Assembly (NCBI RefSeq): GCF_028368975.1
Contig: NZ_JAQNDM010000002.1
Coordinates: 1-64,000 of the forward strand
Direction: 5' to 3'
Length of the DNA: 64,000 nucleotides
From: Stigmatella ashevillena
GTDB taxonomy: Bacteria; Myxococcota; Myxococcia; Myxococcales; Myxococcaceae
Every line of letters starts with the position of its first letter. Position 1 is the stretch's first letter. The notes under the pieces are model-generated. The model was not told where the DNA came from. It was given only the letters and a program-made list of their open reading frames with translations, and did not search any database. The position numbers and the translations under genes are program-made. Of the stretch, positions 41,740-50,806 are shown piece after piece.

Positions 41740-43080
41740 TCACGGTGTCTCTGAAGTGGGAGGGCGAGGAAGCTCCAGGAGGGGCCAGTAGCACGCCTTT
41801 TTCCACTCAACGGACTGGTCTCCGCACGGTGGAGAGGTGTTTCCAGAAAGCCCCCAACATCCCCCATTTACCTCGATGGCAGGAGGCTTACATGGAGGAC
41901 GGCGCTGCCCAGGAAAGGGCTTCTTGGGCAGATCGCGGCCGAATTGGTGTTGCATGGGCTCGAACGACGTGCTGTTCGCGGAGGAGTCGAGCACCGTGTC
42001 TGCGAGGCCGACCGCTCCTCCTTGCTGCTGCTGAACCTTGAGAAGAGATGTTTCTGGCCAGAGACGAAGTTCCGCATACCAGATACCGAGAATCAACCCT
42101 ACTCCCAATGCCGCTGACAGCACTGGCCAGCCTGATGGGCACGAGCGCGGAGCAGGGGACTGAGGCTTGTTGATGAAAGGGGGGCGAGCAGGTGGTGGCA
42201 GGAGGGGCCGGTCCACCCGGGACCGCGATGTTTGCGCAGCCCGTTCGAGCGCCGAGGCGATGTCTGTCGCAGTGCCCCTGTGAGAGGGCTCGTAGGAGAG
42301 CATCCGGCGGATGAGTGAGGCCAGTTCCGGAGAGAGGTTCTTCCAGACGGGCGGCGGCCTCCACGCAGGTGCAACGAGCCGGAAGCCGCCCTCCGTCTTT
42401 TCTCGATCAATGGCGGGAGGATACCTGCCGGTGACGAGCCGATAGGCGGTCACGCCCAGGGCATACACGTCATCGGCAGGTTGGGCGAGGTAGCGGGCCG
42501 TGGGCTGGCGGTGGTGCTCCCACTGGAAGCGCAGGGACTCGGGGCTGTAGTACTGCGCCGTGCCTGGAGGGGGCAGGTGGCGCGTGAGGGTGGGGGCATC
42601 CCGGTAGTGGCTCGATCCGAAGTCCACGAGGACCGCGTGGCCGTCAGGCCGGACGCGGATGTTGTCCCCCTTCACGTCACGGTGAACCCCTCCCACGGCA
42701 TGTGTGGCCTCCAGCGCACGGGCGATCTGCGCCAGCACCTTCAGCATCTGACGCGAGGTCAAGGAGCGCCCTGAGGCCCAGGCGTACAAGGAGACGCCTT
42801 CCACCCATTCCATGACGAGGTAGGGGAAGGAGGGGCCGCCGGGGAGCGTCCACCTGCCCCGGTCCTTCAGTCTGGGAACATGGGGGTGGCGGATGCGAGA
42901 GAGCAGCTCTGCCTCTCGTTCGAAGCGCGGATCGTCCGGGTGGAGCGCCAGCTTCAAGGCGAAGGGGCCGAGGTGCGGCTGCTCCGCATGCTCGACGCGA
43001 TGAACGATGCCGTAAGAGCCATGGCCGCAGGTGGCCAGGACACGCCAGTCGCCGATCTGTGACGTCCCCGCGTCAGCCAC
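41740..43080 (-). CDS. Ser/Thr protein kinase with C-terminal transmembrane helix
   Basis: Protein of 446 aa. Kinase domain about 10-290: CGHGSYGIVHRVEH (Gly-loop), Lys43 in FALKLAL, Asp135 in HRDVKGDNIRV, DFGSSHYRDAP and GTAQYYSPESL. A helix near 350-370 (WPVLSAALGVGLILGIWYAE) spans the membrane, followed by an extracytoplasmic Cys-containing tail (RRPPCKPPAIEVNGGCWGLS). This Hanks-type architecture is common in myxobacteria. GTG 43080 overlaps the end of the GFA gene by 8 bases, suggesting coupling; an upstream extension would lie inside that gene. Confidence 0.87.
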   Translation of the reverse strand: MADAGTSQIGDWRVLATCGHGSYGIVHRVEHAEQPHLGPFALKLALHPDDPRFEREAELLSRIRHPHVPRLKDRGRWTLPGGPSFPYLVMEWVEGVSLYAWASGRSLTSRQMLKVLAQIARALEATHAVGGVHRDVKGDNIRVRPDGHAVLVDFGSSHYRDAPTLTRHLPPPGTAQYYSPESLRFQWEHHRQPTARYLAQPADDVYALGVTAYRLVTGRYPPAIDREKTEGGFRLVAPAWRPPPVWKNLSPELASLIRRMLSYEPSHRGTATDIASALERAAQTSRSRVDRPLLPPPARPPFINKPQSPAPRSCPSGWPVLSAALGVGLILGIWYAELRLWPETSLLKVQQQQGGAVGLADTVLDSSANSTSFEPMQHQFGRDLPKKPFPGQRRPPCKPPAIEVNGGCWGLSGNTSPPCGDQSVEWKKACYWPLLELPRPPTSETP

Positions 43081-43492
43081 CTGGCCAGGGGTTCTTGTCG
43101 AACCGCACCGCATGCGGGTCGATGAGGTGCCAAGGCTGAGCCGAGCTGACCCAGATGCTCCCGCCGAGCACGAACCGGCTCGGGTCATCGAGGCTTCCTG
43201 CCTTGATGCTGAAGACCTCCGGGTACGCCGCGTTCTCCGCGAAGAGTGGCGTTCCGCAGTCCCCGCAGAAGTGACGCGCCACGCGCGCGCCCGAGTTCGC
43301 CGCACTCCAGTAGACGCGAGGGGTGCCCTGCGTGAGGGTCACGCCGGCTCTCGGCAGGCTGATCGCGTAGGCAGGTCCCCCGCCGGAGGCATACTGGCAA
43401 TCACGGCAGTAACACGCACCGGCCGCCACGGGATCTGAGTTCACCTCGAAGCGGATCGCTCCGCACTGACATCCTCCCTTGAATGCGTTCAT
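43073..43492 (-). CDS. GFA/CENP-V-family zinc-binding protein
   Basis: Protein of 139 aa with the glutathione-dependent formaldehyde-activating enzyme (GFA) fold: GGCQCGAIRF (first Cys pair), ACYCRDCQYASG and HFCGDCGTPLF provide the zinc ligands. The family binds zinc and sometimes glutathione adducts; the catalytic role is debated. It lies directly upstream of a Ser/Thr kinase gene with an 8-base overlap. Its start at 43492 is supported by the family N-terminus. Confidence 0.85.
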   Translation of the reverse strand: MNAFKGGCQCGAIRFEVNSDPVAAGACYCRDCQYASGGGPAYAISLPRAGVTLTQGTPRVYWSAANSGARVARHFCGDCGTPLFAENAAYPEVFSIKAGSLDDPSRFVLGGSIWVSSAQPWHLIDPHAVRFDKNPWPGG

Positions 43493-43571
43493 GAGGGCTC
43501 CCCCGGCTTTCTTGGTGGTCTCCTGGAAGGGCGCGCCAGTGTACGCCCGCTCTTGCTTCTGTCGCGAGGCG

Positions 43572-44150
43572 TCAGTCGATAAAGGTGGGCGGCGTGGTCT
43601 GAGTCAGGGCGGGGGCTGGTTTGTCACTGGACATGGCCAAGAGCCCCTTGAAACATTTAATAGCAAGAAGCCAGTTTTTCGGGTTCTTCATGTCGAGTCC
43701 GCCGATGAGCTGCTTGAGCATGCTGAGGCTGTCGAAGTAGACGCGCTCGCAGACGAGCGTCTCCGTTTCGTCGAAGATGAAGTACGCCGTCATTCGCACC
43801 CGGAACCGGTTACCGGTCGGTGGAATCTTGCCCAGTGGGCCGAGGTGGGTGCCCATCAACCAGAACTCGACGATGACAGCGTCGTCGCTGTGTCGCAGGG
43901 CGATGATCTCGTGATTCTGGTCCGGGAACGCGAGGCGGGTGTTGAGGTAGTACTTGCGCACGTCGCTGTCACCGTCGTGCACCGTCATGGTGGCGACCAG
44001 CTCGTAGTGCGGGTGCGGGAAGGTCGACAGGACGTCATCCCAGTTCTGCTTCACCTCGTCGTGGAAGTGGGCCAACACCAATTTCTGACGTGCCTTGCGT
44101 CGTTGCTCAGTCAGCATGCGTGCCTCTGCTTGGTTTTGGGGATGCCCCAC
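43572..44150 (-). CDS. SnoaL-like/ester-cyclase-fold small protein
   Basis: Protein of 192 aa. The middle (VLSTFPHPHYELVATMTVHD, VRKYYLNTRLAFPDQNHEII, GTHLGPLGKIPPTGNRFRVR, MTAYFIFDETETLVCERVYF) matches the nuclear transport factor 2/SnoaL fold with a ketosteroid isomerase-like cavity. GTG 44150 lies 3 bases after the Rieske stop, so both are probably one unit. The family includes polyketide cyclases and modifying enzymes, but the substrate is not predictable. Confidence 0.7.
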   Translation of the reverse strand: MGHPQNQAEARMLTEQRRKARQKLVLAHFHDEVKQNWDDVLSTFPHPHYELVATMTVHDGDSDVRKYYLNTRLAFPDQNHEIIALRHSDDAVIVEFWLMGTHLGPLGKIPPTGNRFRVRMTAYFIFDETETLVCERVYFDSLSMLKQLIGGLDMKNPKNWLLAIKCFKGLLAMSSDKPAPALTQTTPPTFID

Positions 44151-44153
44151 GTG

Positions 44154-45200
44154 TCAGCCCCCCGCATCTTGGACCAGCGAGAGGGGCGAGACCTTCTCTT
44201 CGGGGGATTGGGCGAAGTAGATGCGCTCGAGCAACTTGCGCTGGTGGATGATCGGCTTGTCGTACTTGCCCAGGCGCATGCCCTTCAGGCTGTACGGCGT
44301 GCCGGCGACAGTCGGGATGAACCGCGCATCATCGCGGATCTCGAACCATGCGAGCGCCCGCTGGGCCTTGCGCACCACCGGCATCAATGGCCGGAAGCGC
44401 GGATCGACGAGCTTCAGGAAAGCGAAGACATGGAAGCGCGTGGTGTGCGGCGTCTCCGGCACCATGAAGATGGCGAAGTGGTGATGGAAGGGGCGGAGTT
44501 CTCCCGAACTCGAACGCCAGTGGATGGAGTAACCCGTGCGGACGGGGTTGAAGTGCGTCACCCAGTCGTTGTGGAAGAAGTCTCCGGGCCGGAGCAGCAG
44601 CGACTGGATGAGCAGGCTGGACCGCTGCGGGGCGCGGTAATGCACCTCCGTCCGGTCGTCGTGGTTCTCCGCGGAGAACTCGATGGCGTCCGTGTTCTGC
44701 GCATCCCACCCCAGGCGCGTATGGACGAACGGCGTGTGCTCGTCCTCGCTGAAGTTGTCGAGCGCCACATGCAGGGGCGCGCGGAAGAGCATGGAAAAGG
44801 AACCCGTGAGCTCGAATCCCTCGGGCGCGAAATCCGGGAAGGCCGACAGCGGCGCGTCATGGGCCGCCAGCCACAGATAGCCGTAGCGTTCGATGAGCTG
44901 GAAGGCGCGGGCGTCACACTTCTTGAGGTCGGGCTGGCTGGGGCTGCGGCCATGGCCCGCGGCATCGAAGTTCCAGCCATGGTACGGACACGCCAGGCGC
45001 CCCTCCTGGGTCACCCTGCCCGCAGAGAGCGGCGCAAAGCGGTGGGGACAGGCATCCGCCAGCGCCGCCGCCTTTCCTGTTCCATCCCGGAACAGGGCAT
45101 AGGCACGCCCTGCAAGCTCTGTCCGCAGCGGCTTTTTCTTCAGAGCGTGGGCTGGCAGGACAGGGTGAAAGAAACGGGTGACATCCGGCATGGCGTCCAT
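44154..45200 (-). CDS. Rieske non-heme iron oxygenase
   Basis: Protein of 348 aa. The [2Fe-2S] Rieske motif is CPHRFAPLSAG...LACPYHGW (C-x-H then C-x2-H, about residues 51-74). The mononuclear iron site is DNFSEDEHTPFVHT, with Asp and two His ligands. Vanillate O-demethylase and related oxygenase alpha subunits have this arrangement. No reductase gene is adjacent, so electrons must come from elsewhere. ATG 45200 is used (an in-frame ATG at 45191 is also possible). It precedes the SnoaL-like gene with a 3-base gap. Confidence 0.88.
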   Translation of the reverse strand: MDAMPDVTRFFHPVLPAHALKKKPLRTELAGRAYALFRDGTGKAAALADACPHRFAPLSAGRVTQEGRLACPYHGWNFDAAGHGRSPSQPDLKKCDARAFQLIERYGYLWLAAHDAPLSAFPDFAPEGFELTGSFSMLFRAPLHVALDNFSEDEHTPFVHTRLGWDAQNTDAIEFSAENHDDRTEVHYRAPQRSSLLIQSLLLRPGDFFHNDWVTHFNPVRTGYSIHWRSSSGELRPFHHHFAIFMVPETPHTTRFHVFAFLKLVDPRFRPLMPVVRKAQRALAWFEIRDDARFIPTVAGTPYSLKGMRLGKYDKPIIHQRKLLERIYFAQSPEEKVSPLSLVQDAGG

Positions 45201-45240
45201 GCCCTCACCATAGTCCTTTGTGCCCGGGAAGGAGACTCCC

Positions 45241-46797
45241 TCAGAGTCCGGCGACCTTGGAGGAGCTCGAGACGGCGTAGGTGAAGTCCAGCGTTTGCTG
45301 AGAGCGGGGCGGCGCGGAGAGCTCGAATCGGGCGATGCCGTCCGGGCTCACCTTCACGGGGGCTGGCTTGGTCTTGTCCTTGAGCAGTTCGATCTCCACG
45401 GCCTCCACTTCCGACACAGGCATTCGCTCCTCGATGGCGATTTGCTCTGGCTGGGAGCCCGTGTTGGAGAGGAACAGCTTCACGAAGTGCGTCCTCACGC
45501 GCCGGCCTGTCAGCCGGTTCGTGTCCTGCTTGGTCTCCACCTGCCGGGCAATCCGCAGGGCATCCTCGCTGCCGAAGCCCAGCTTCACCCGCTCACCCAC
45601 GCCCGCGAAGGCCAACTGCGCCCGGCCCACGTAGCCGCTCGTGCGCACCAGCTCCACCGGGCCCGCCAGCAGGACCGAGGTGCCCTTGTTCTCGAAGCGG
45701 GCCACCCGGTGCACCAAGGGAGAGTGCTCCGGTGTGCCGACCAGCTCCGAGGTGGCTGGCGCGGTGAACTGGAACAGGGGCACCCGGTGGGGCGCACCGT
45801 CCGAAGGCAGGGTGACTCGGTGGGGCGCCTTCAGGGTGAGCGCCTCGCCTCCGTCGTCCAGGCCGGGCATGTCCTCGGCCCGCTTCGCACCGCCGCCCTC
45901 TCCGGTGGTTTGCAGCGCCTCTTCCCGGATCGACACCTCCACCACCTGCTTCTCCTGCTGCGTCTTGTCCCGCAGGGACAGCCGGTCCTCCACCAGGCTC
46001 GGGGGACTGGCGCCCAGGGTGGGGCGAGCCGTCGAGAAGGCCATCTCCACGTTCGTCCAGTCCTCCTCCGTGCGCTGCCACACCACGGCCTCGCACTCCA
46101 GCGTCACGCTCTCGCCCCCTTCCCGCGGGCGCAGCGTGGCCCGGTAGGCCGGACGCCACACGGCGCAGGGCACCAGGTAGGTCACCCCCAGCGTCACCGT
46201 GCCGCCCGTAGGGTGGTTCACCTCCATGCTGGCCGAGGTGAGGAGCTTCGTCTCGGGTTGCTCCCCCTGGGCGTGGGCGCCCTGGGCGGTTGCCAGCTCG
46301 TGACGGACCTGGGCCTCCCGCTTGCGCGCCTGACGAAGGGCCTCCTCCGTCGTGTTCATCTCCGCCCGCACCTGGGCCAGTTGCTGGTGCCACGTGTCCG
46401 GCGAGGCCTTCCCGGCGCCGGCTCCCTCCGAGATGGAGCGGAGCACGTCCTGGCGCGCGGCGTTCGCCACGCCCAGCCTCGCCTCCAGCCGCAGCACGTC
46501 CCCCGCGGCGATCCGCACCGCCTGCTCGAGCGACTCGATGCGGCGCCCGAGCTCCGTGCGGTGCTCGCGCAGGCCCTCCTTGGGTTGCTGCTTCCAGGCA
46601 CGGCTCACGTGGGCGCCGATGAGGGTGCCCCCGGAGAGGGTGATCTGGAGCGACCGGTCCACCGCGAGCGCGGACAGGCCCTCCACGCGCAGCGGGTGCG
46701 CACCCGCGGGGAGGAGCACTTCGCCCCGGCGCTCCACGAGCGCGCGATCTTCCAGGACGGTGACCTTGACGACAGGGAGTGTGACGGGAGTGCTCAC
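45241..46797 (-). CDS. DUF4139/MuiA-like protein
   Basis: Protein of 518 aa. N-terminal beta region (VLEDRALVERRGEVLLPAGA), a coiled-coil section (ELGRRIESLEQAVRIAAGDV, about 75-170), a GVTYLVPCAVWRPAYRATLR segment, and a C-terminal DUF4139 region (THFVKLFLSNTGSQPEQIAI, EERMPVSEVEAVEIELLKDK). The family is annotated as mucoidy inhibitor MuiA-like; its molecular role is not established. No signal peptide is evident. GTG 46797 directly follows the TAA of the larger paralogue (46798-46800), so the two form one unit. Confidence 0.78.
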   Translation of the reverse strand: MSTPVTLPVVKVTVLEDRALVERRGEVLLPAGAHPLRVEGLSALAVDRSLQITLSGGTLIGAHVSRAWKQQPKEGLREHRTELGRRIESLEQAVRIAAGDVLRLEARLGVANAARQDVLRSISEGAGAGKASPDTWHQQLAQVRAEMNTTEEALRQARKREAQVRHELATAQGAHAQGEQPETKLLTSASMEVNHPTGGTVTLGVTYLVPCAVWRPAYRATLRPREGGESVTLECEAVVWQRTEEDWTNVEMAFSTARPTLGASPPSLVEDRLSLRDKTQQEKQVVEVSIREEALQTTGEGGGAKRAEDMPGLDDGGEALTLKAPHRVTLPSDGAPHRVPLFQFTAPATSELVGTPEHSPLVHRVARFENKGTSVLLAGPVELVRTSGYVGRAQLAFAGVGERVKLGFGSEDALRIARQVETKQDTNRLTGRRVRTHFVKLFLSNTGSQPEQIAIEERMPVSEVEAVEIELLKDKTKPAPVKVSPDGIARFELSAPPRSQQTLDFTYAVSSSSKVAGL

Positions 46798-49032
46798 TTA
46801 CGTCCTCCGGTTGCCGCCCTGGAGCATCTTGCTCGAGGGGATCTTGATGGTCCACGACGCGTCCAGCGCCTGCTTCTCACCCGGTTGCAGCGTCACCCGC
46901 CAGGCCCGCTCGCCCTCCACCGGCGTCTCTCCCGGCAGCGGCGTGGGCGCGCGCCAGGCGGGCTTCACCTCGGTCTCCTCCACCTTGATGTCCTTCTCGC
47001 CCGTGGGCACCACGGGGACCCGCTCCCGGAGTTCCACCGTCACGGGCCGGCCCAGGCGGTTGGCCACCTCGAGCGAGACGCGGTGGGTGAGCAGGGTGGC
47101 GCCGCCGAAGACGCCGCCCGAGGCTTCGTCGAAGCGCGTGTTGCGCGACACCTTGATGGACTCCTCCACCCCCAGCCCCAGCCGCTGCGTGGCGCCCGGC
47201 GCCAGCGTGGGCAGGGGGGACGTCATCAGGAACTCGTCCCCGAGCGTCACGTCCACGGGGCCTGCGAGCAGCGCGTGCGGCGTGCGGTTCTCCACCTTCA
47301 CGGAGCGGAACACCTGGGGCTCCAGGGAGGGAACGCAGAGGTACTCGGCGATGAGGCCCACCGGGGCCGAGAACACGGACACGGTGTGCCACGCGCCATC
47401 CGAGGGCACCTCCACCCGGGCCTCCACGTCATAGCGGTAGTCGAAGTGGGGGGTGGATTGGCGCGGAGGCACCGTCCAGACGGGGGGCGTGGGGGTGGGG
47501 CCCGTGTCCAGGGTGTGCCGGTTCACCCGCATCATCAGTGTGCGGATGTCCACCTGGAGGTTCACCGAGGTGAGGGCGATCATCCATTCCTGTGAGGAAG
47601 AAGCAGGAGGGTGCAGCTTGCCGCGGCGCCCCGGCTGGTTCGCGGCGCCGAGCTCCAGCGCGCCGTAGTCCAGCAAGTCTCCGCCGAGTTCGAGCTCCGG
47701 GGAGGCCTCGGCTTCCTCCTTCTGGGGCATGGCTCCGCCGAAGCCGCCCAGGGACTCCTCCTCCGCCATCTCCATCGGGGCGTCATCGTCGAAGTCCTCG
47801 TCCTTCCGGACCATTTCCCGGGGAGCGGCCCGTTTCTTCCGCTCGAGGCTCGGCCCCCCGCCTCCCCGGGGCATGTTTCGCATCGGCGCGGCGCCGGGAG
47901 CCGGGGCGGGGGGAGGCGGCATGGGGACCGAGAAGGAGCCCGTGAGTCTCTGCCGGGAGGCTTTCGATGCCTTCGGCATCGGCTCGGGAGCTGCCATGGA
48001 GGGGACCGCGGCAGAGGGGGCGCCCTCGTCCAGCTCGGGCGGCGCCATGCTGATGGCCGACACGGGCATGGCAGGCTTCGCGGGAGGGGGAGGTGCGGGG
48101 CGCGCGTAACTGCCTGCGGCGTCGTAGCCGGCGAAGAGCTCCTCCAGGCCGGGGGGCGGCTCGCGCCACCCCGAGCGGGCCGGGGGAGGCTGGCGTCGGC
48201 CGATGCGCAGGGCCTTCAGCTCGGGCACGTCCGCGCGCCGGTTCAGCTCGGCCGTGGACAGGGCCAGCTTCACGCCTGTCCAATCCTCGCCCGTGCGCTG
48301 GAACACCGAGGCGCGCATGCGCAGGATTCCACCGTCGAGCGAGCGAGGCATCTTCAGCTCGTACCCGGGCAGCCACTGGGCGCCCTTCACGGCGTATTCC
48401 AGGGCAAGCCGGGCCTCGCCTTCCACCTCGCCCGTCTCCGAGAGCGTGAGGGTGGCGGCCCGGTACAGCACCGCCCGCTGGCCCCGCACCGCGGAGGAGC
48501 TTTCCTGGAGCCTGCGCCGGCGCAGCTCCACCTCCGCCGAGGCGTCCCGTTGCTGCCGTTCGAGATCCAGCTTGCGCGTGTAGAGGGCCGCCAGCTCCTC
48601 GTCGACGAAGGCGCCCAGGGTGAGGACCGCAGTGGGAGAGGCTTCGCGCGGCTCCTCCCCGGTCTTGGGCTTCAGGAACGAAGGCCCGAGCTTTTGCAGC
48701 GAGTCGATCTCTTTTTGGACCCGCTCCGCCTCGGTGGTGACGCGGGCGAGCCCCTCCAAGGCTTCTTCGAGCGCGCGGTGCTCCGCGGGGACATCCAGCT
48801 CGGGAGGCAATTGCACGTCGAAGCTGGGGCGGACGTCCCGGACGGCGAGGCCTGGGGGCCCTTTCAGGATGGAGGCGCGCAGGGAGCCGAGGGTGAGCCC
48901 GAGTGGCAGACCGTGAATGCGCACCTGCGTGGGCAGGCGGCCATTCTCGGGGGAAAGCGTGGCCACGCGGGTACAGAGCGCGCCGTCAGCGTGGACGGTG
49001 ACTGCATCCAGGACGGATGGGACGACGAGCAT
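46798..49032 (-). CDS. Large DUF4139/MuiA-like protein with Pro/acidic insert
   Basis: Protein of 744 aa, a longer paralogue of the following gene: N-terminal beta region with HADGALCTRVATLSPENGRL, coiled-coil (about 90-175, EEALEGLARVTTEAERVQKE), QWLPGYELKMPRSLDGGILR and the C-terminal DUF4139 region (VTLGDEFLMTSPLPTLAPGA, VTVELRERVPVVPTGEKDIK). Between them is a disordered insert (about 295-460) rich in Pro/Met/Asp (PMPPPPAPAPGAAPMRNMPR; DEDFDDDAPMEMAEEESLGG). ATG 49032 is the start. It is first in the two-gene unit. Function unknown. Confidence 0.75.
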   Translation of the reverse strand: MLVVPSVLDAVTVHADGALCTRVATLSPENGRLPTQVRIHGLPLGLTLGSLRASILKGPPGLAVRDVRPSFDVQLPPELDVPAEHRALEEALEGLARVTTEAERVQKEIDSLQKLGPSFLKPKTGEEPREASPTAVLTLGAFVDEELAALYTRKLDLERQQRDASAEVELRRRRLQESSSAVRGQRAVLYRAATLTLSETGEVEGEARLALEYAVKGAQWLPGYELKMPRSLDGGILRMRASVFQRTGEDWTGVKLALSTAELNRRADVPELKALRIGRRQPPPARSGWREPPPGLEELFAGYDAAGSYARPAPPPPAKPAMPVSAISMAPPELDEGAPSAAVPSMAAPEPMPKASKASRQRLTGSFSVPMPPPPAPAPGAAPMRNMPRGGGGPSLERKKRAAPREMVRKDEDFDDDAPMEMAEEESLGGFGGAMPQKEEAEASPELELGGDLLDYGALELGAANQPGRRGKLHPPASSSQEWMIALTSVNLQVDIRTLMMRVNRHTLDTGPTPTPPVWTVPPRQSTPHFDYRYDVEARVEVPSDGAWHTVSVFSAPVGLIAEYLCVPSLEPQVFRSVKVENRTPHALLAGPVDVTLGDEFLMTSPLPTLAPGATQRLGLGVEESIKVSRNTRFDEASGGVFGGATLLTHRVSLEVANRLGRPVTVELRERVPVVPTGEKDIKVEETEVKPAWRAPTPLPGETPVEGERAWRVTLQPGEKQALDASWTIKIPSSKMLQGGNRRT

Positions 49033-49160
49033 GGGGCTCCCCTCCAGTGAGAAATCTCAGAAAGGAGGATGCAATCAGGGAGGCCTGCCCATCCACCATT
49101 AATCGCAGGGGATAGGTGGGGGCTGGATCGGCAAGCGCCAGCTGCCGTACTGTTCAACAC

Positions 49161-49757
49161 GTGACATTCCTTCGTTCCCCTCATTCCAGGACCTTGTGGA
49201 GCCTGTGCTGGCTTGGGCTGGCGCTCCTGCTGGTCTTCCCGGGACCTGCCTCCGCCCAACGTCGTCGGCGCAGCCTGAACAATGACCCGGATCCGATTTG
49301 CGAGAAAAACCGGGGGGGGCCCTGCACGAAGTGGCGCATCGCGGCGCTGGGCTCGGGCGTCGTCTCGACGAAAGATTTGTCCGCCGAAGTGGGCGTCAAG
49401 GCGGGCGTGTCCTGGGTGGTGGGGCCTGGAATGGAGCTGGGCGCGGGCATGCTCATGCTCTCCGATGGTCATTGGGACGAGTGGGACGAAGGCTCCCATC
49501 TGGGCCTCATTGAAGGGGTGTTCCGGATTGCCCCGGTGACCGGCCGCAATGCCCGGATCTTCCTGGAGTTCTCCTTGGGGTTCGCGGCCCGGGAGGAGCC
49601 CGACGTCTCGCTCTTCTCGTTTCCGGCGGGCGGGGTGGCGACGTCCCTGGAGATCTCCGTGCCCAACGTGGGCTTCTTCGTGACGGCGGGACTCTCCTTG
49701 CTGCGGATCGAGCGCATGACCGCGCTGCCCCATGTCGGTGCGGGCGTGGTGTTCTGA
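49161..49757 (+). CDS. Exported outer-membrane-like hypothetical protein
   Basis: Protein of 198 aa from GTG 49161, with a signal peptide (LGLALLLVFPGPASA). The mature part (from RRRRSLNNDPDP) contains two Cys and repeated amphipathic strands (AEVGVKAGVSWVVGPGMELG, ARIFLEFSLGFAAREEPDVS, GFFVTAGLSLLRIERMTALP), ending in VGAGVVF. The C-terminal hydrophobic Phe and alternating strands suggest a small beta-barrel or porin-like protein. It is divergent from the DUF4139 unit; an alternative start is GTG 49116. Confidence 0.6.
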   Translation: MTFLRSPHSRTLWSLCWLGLALLLVFPGPASAQRRRRSLNNDPDPICEKNRGGPCTKWRIAALGSGVVSTKDLSAEVGVKAGVSWVVGPGMELGAGMLMLSDGHWDEWDEGSHLGLIEGVFRIAPVTGRNARIFLEFSLGFAAREEPDVSLFSFPAGGVATSLEISVPNVGFFVTAGLSLLRIERMTALPHVGAGVVF

Positions 49758-49778
49758 GACGCGCACGGAGGGAGAAGC

Positions 49779-50669
49779 TCAGTCAGGCTGTCCCGGCTGC
49801 TCCAGCACCCAATCGATGAACGTGCGTGCCGCCGGCCGCAGCCGCCGGTGCGCGGGATACACCACGTGGTAGCTGAAGCGCGCCGGAGTGCTGGGTCCAG
49901 GCAGCCGCACGAGGCTTCCGTTGGCGAGGTAGGGCGTGGCGATCTGCTGGCGCGCGAGGACGGCGCCCAAGCCATGCACGGACGCCATCAGCGCATCGGT
50001 GGTGTCGCTGAAGCTGAAGCGCTCGTTGATCCGCGCGCCGCGCACGCCCGTGGCACGGAACCAATCCTGCCATCCCTGGTACGAGTGGTCCGAGATCAGC
50101 GGCAGCTTCGCGATGTCAGCCGCTTCGTGAACCTCCTCCAGGCCCGCCAATGAGGGCGAGGCCACCGGAAACAGCGCGTCGTCCATCAGCGGCAGCGCGG
50201 TCAGCCCGGGCCAGTGGCCCAGGCCGTAGCGGATGCCGAGATCAGGACCTCCTTCGTCAAAGCGGGTCAGGGTGGATTCGGTATCGATGTCGAGGCGGAT
50301 GCCCGGATGCGCGGCGGTGAACCGGGGCAGGCGTGGCACCAGCCAGAGATAGGCGAGTGAGTGAAGGGTGGTGATGCGCACCCGGTCCTGCTCCTCGCGC
50401 GCGCCGTGCAGTCCAAGCAGGACGCCGTCAATGTCGGCCATGGCATTGCTGGCGGCATCGGCGAGCCGGCGGCCCTCGATGGTCAGCGACACACCCCGGG
50501 CATGCCGCTGAAACAAGGCGACGCCGAGCTGCGCTTCCAGCTTGCGCACATGGTGGCTCACCGCGCTGGCCGTCAGGTGCAGCTCCTCCGCGGCATGGGC
50601 GAAATTCTGATGGCGGGCGGCGGCTTCAAAGGCCGCCAGGGCCGGAAGCCAGTCCGTGCGCAGGGTCAT
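49779..50669 (-). CDS. LysR-family transcriptional regulator
   Basis: Protein of 296 aa. The N-terminal HTH is clear (LAAFEAAARHQNFAHAAEEL, HLTASAVSHHVRKLEAQLG, LFQRHARGVSLTIEGRRLA, about 8-65), followed by a substrate-binding domain of the GcvA-like type (RFDEGGPDLGIRYGLGHWPG). ATG 50669 gives the normal N-terminus; an upstream extension is unlikely. It is divergent from an EamA transporter gene (137-base gap), its probable target. Confidence 0.88.
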   Translation of the reverse strand: MTLRTDWLPALAAFEAAARHQNFAHAAEELHLTASAVSHHVRKLEAQLGVALFQRHARGVSLTIEGRRLADAASNAMADIDGVLLGLHGAREEQDRVRITTLHSLAYLWLVPRLPRFTAAHPGIRLDIDTESTLTRFDEGGPDLGIRYGLGHWPGLTALPLMDDALFPVASPSLAGLEEVHEAADIAKLPLISDHSYQGWQDWFRATGVRGARINERFSFSDTTDALMASVHGLGAVLARQQIATPYLANGSLVRLPGPSTPARFSYHVVYPAHRRLRPAARTFIDWVLEQPGQPD

Positions 50670-50806
50670 GGCGAGCCTCAAATCACATTTGTGGCTGGCT
50701 GCAAAAGGATGCGCTTGTGGAGAAAAGGGGAGAAGGCCAATAGACAGGAGACACCAGCCAGATTGATGTCGCGGCTCCACCACGCTCTCAAGGCTTCGGC
50801 CACCCC

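Noticed and set aside
43081-43305. Upstream extension of the Ser/Thr kinase by 75 codons
   Set aside because: It lies within the GFA gene on the same strand and is Arg/Thr-rich; GTG 43080 gives a better start.
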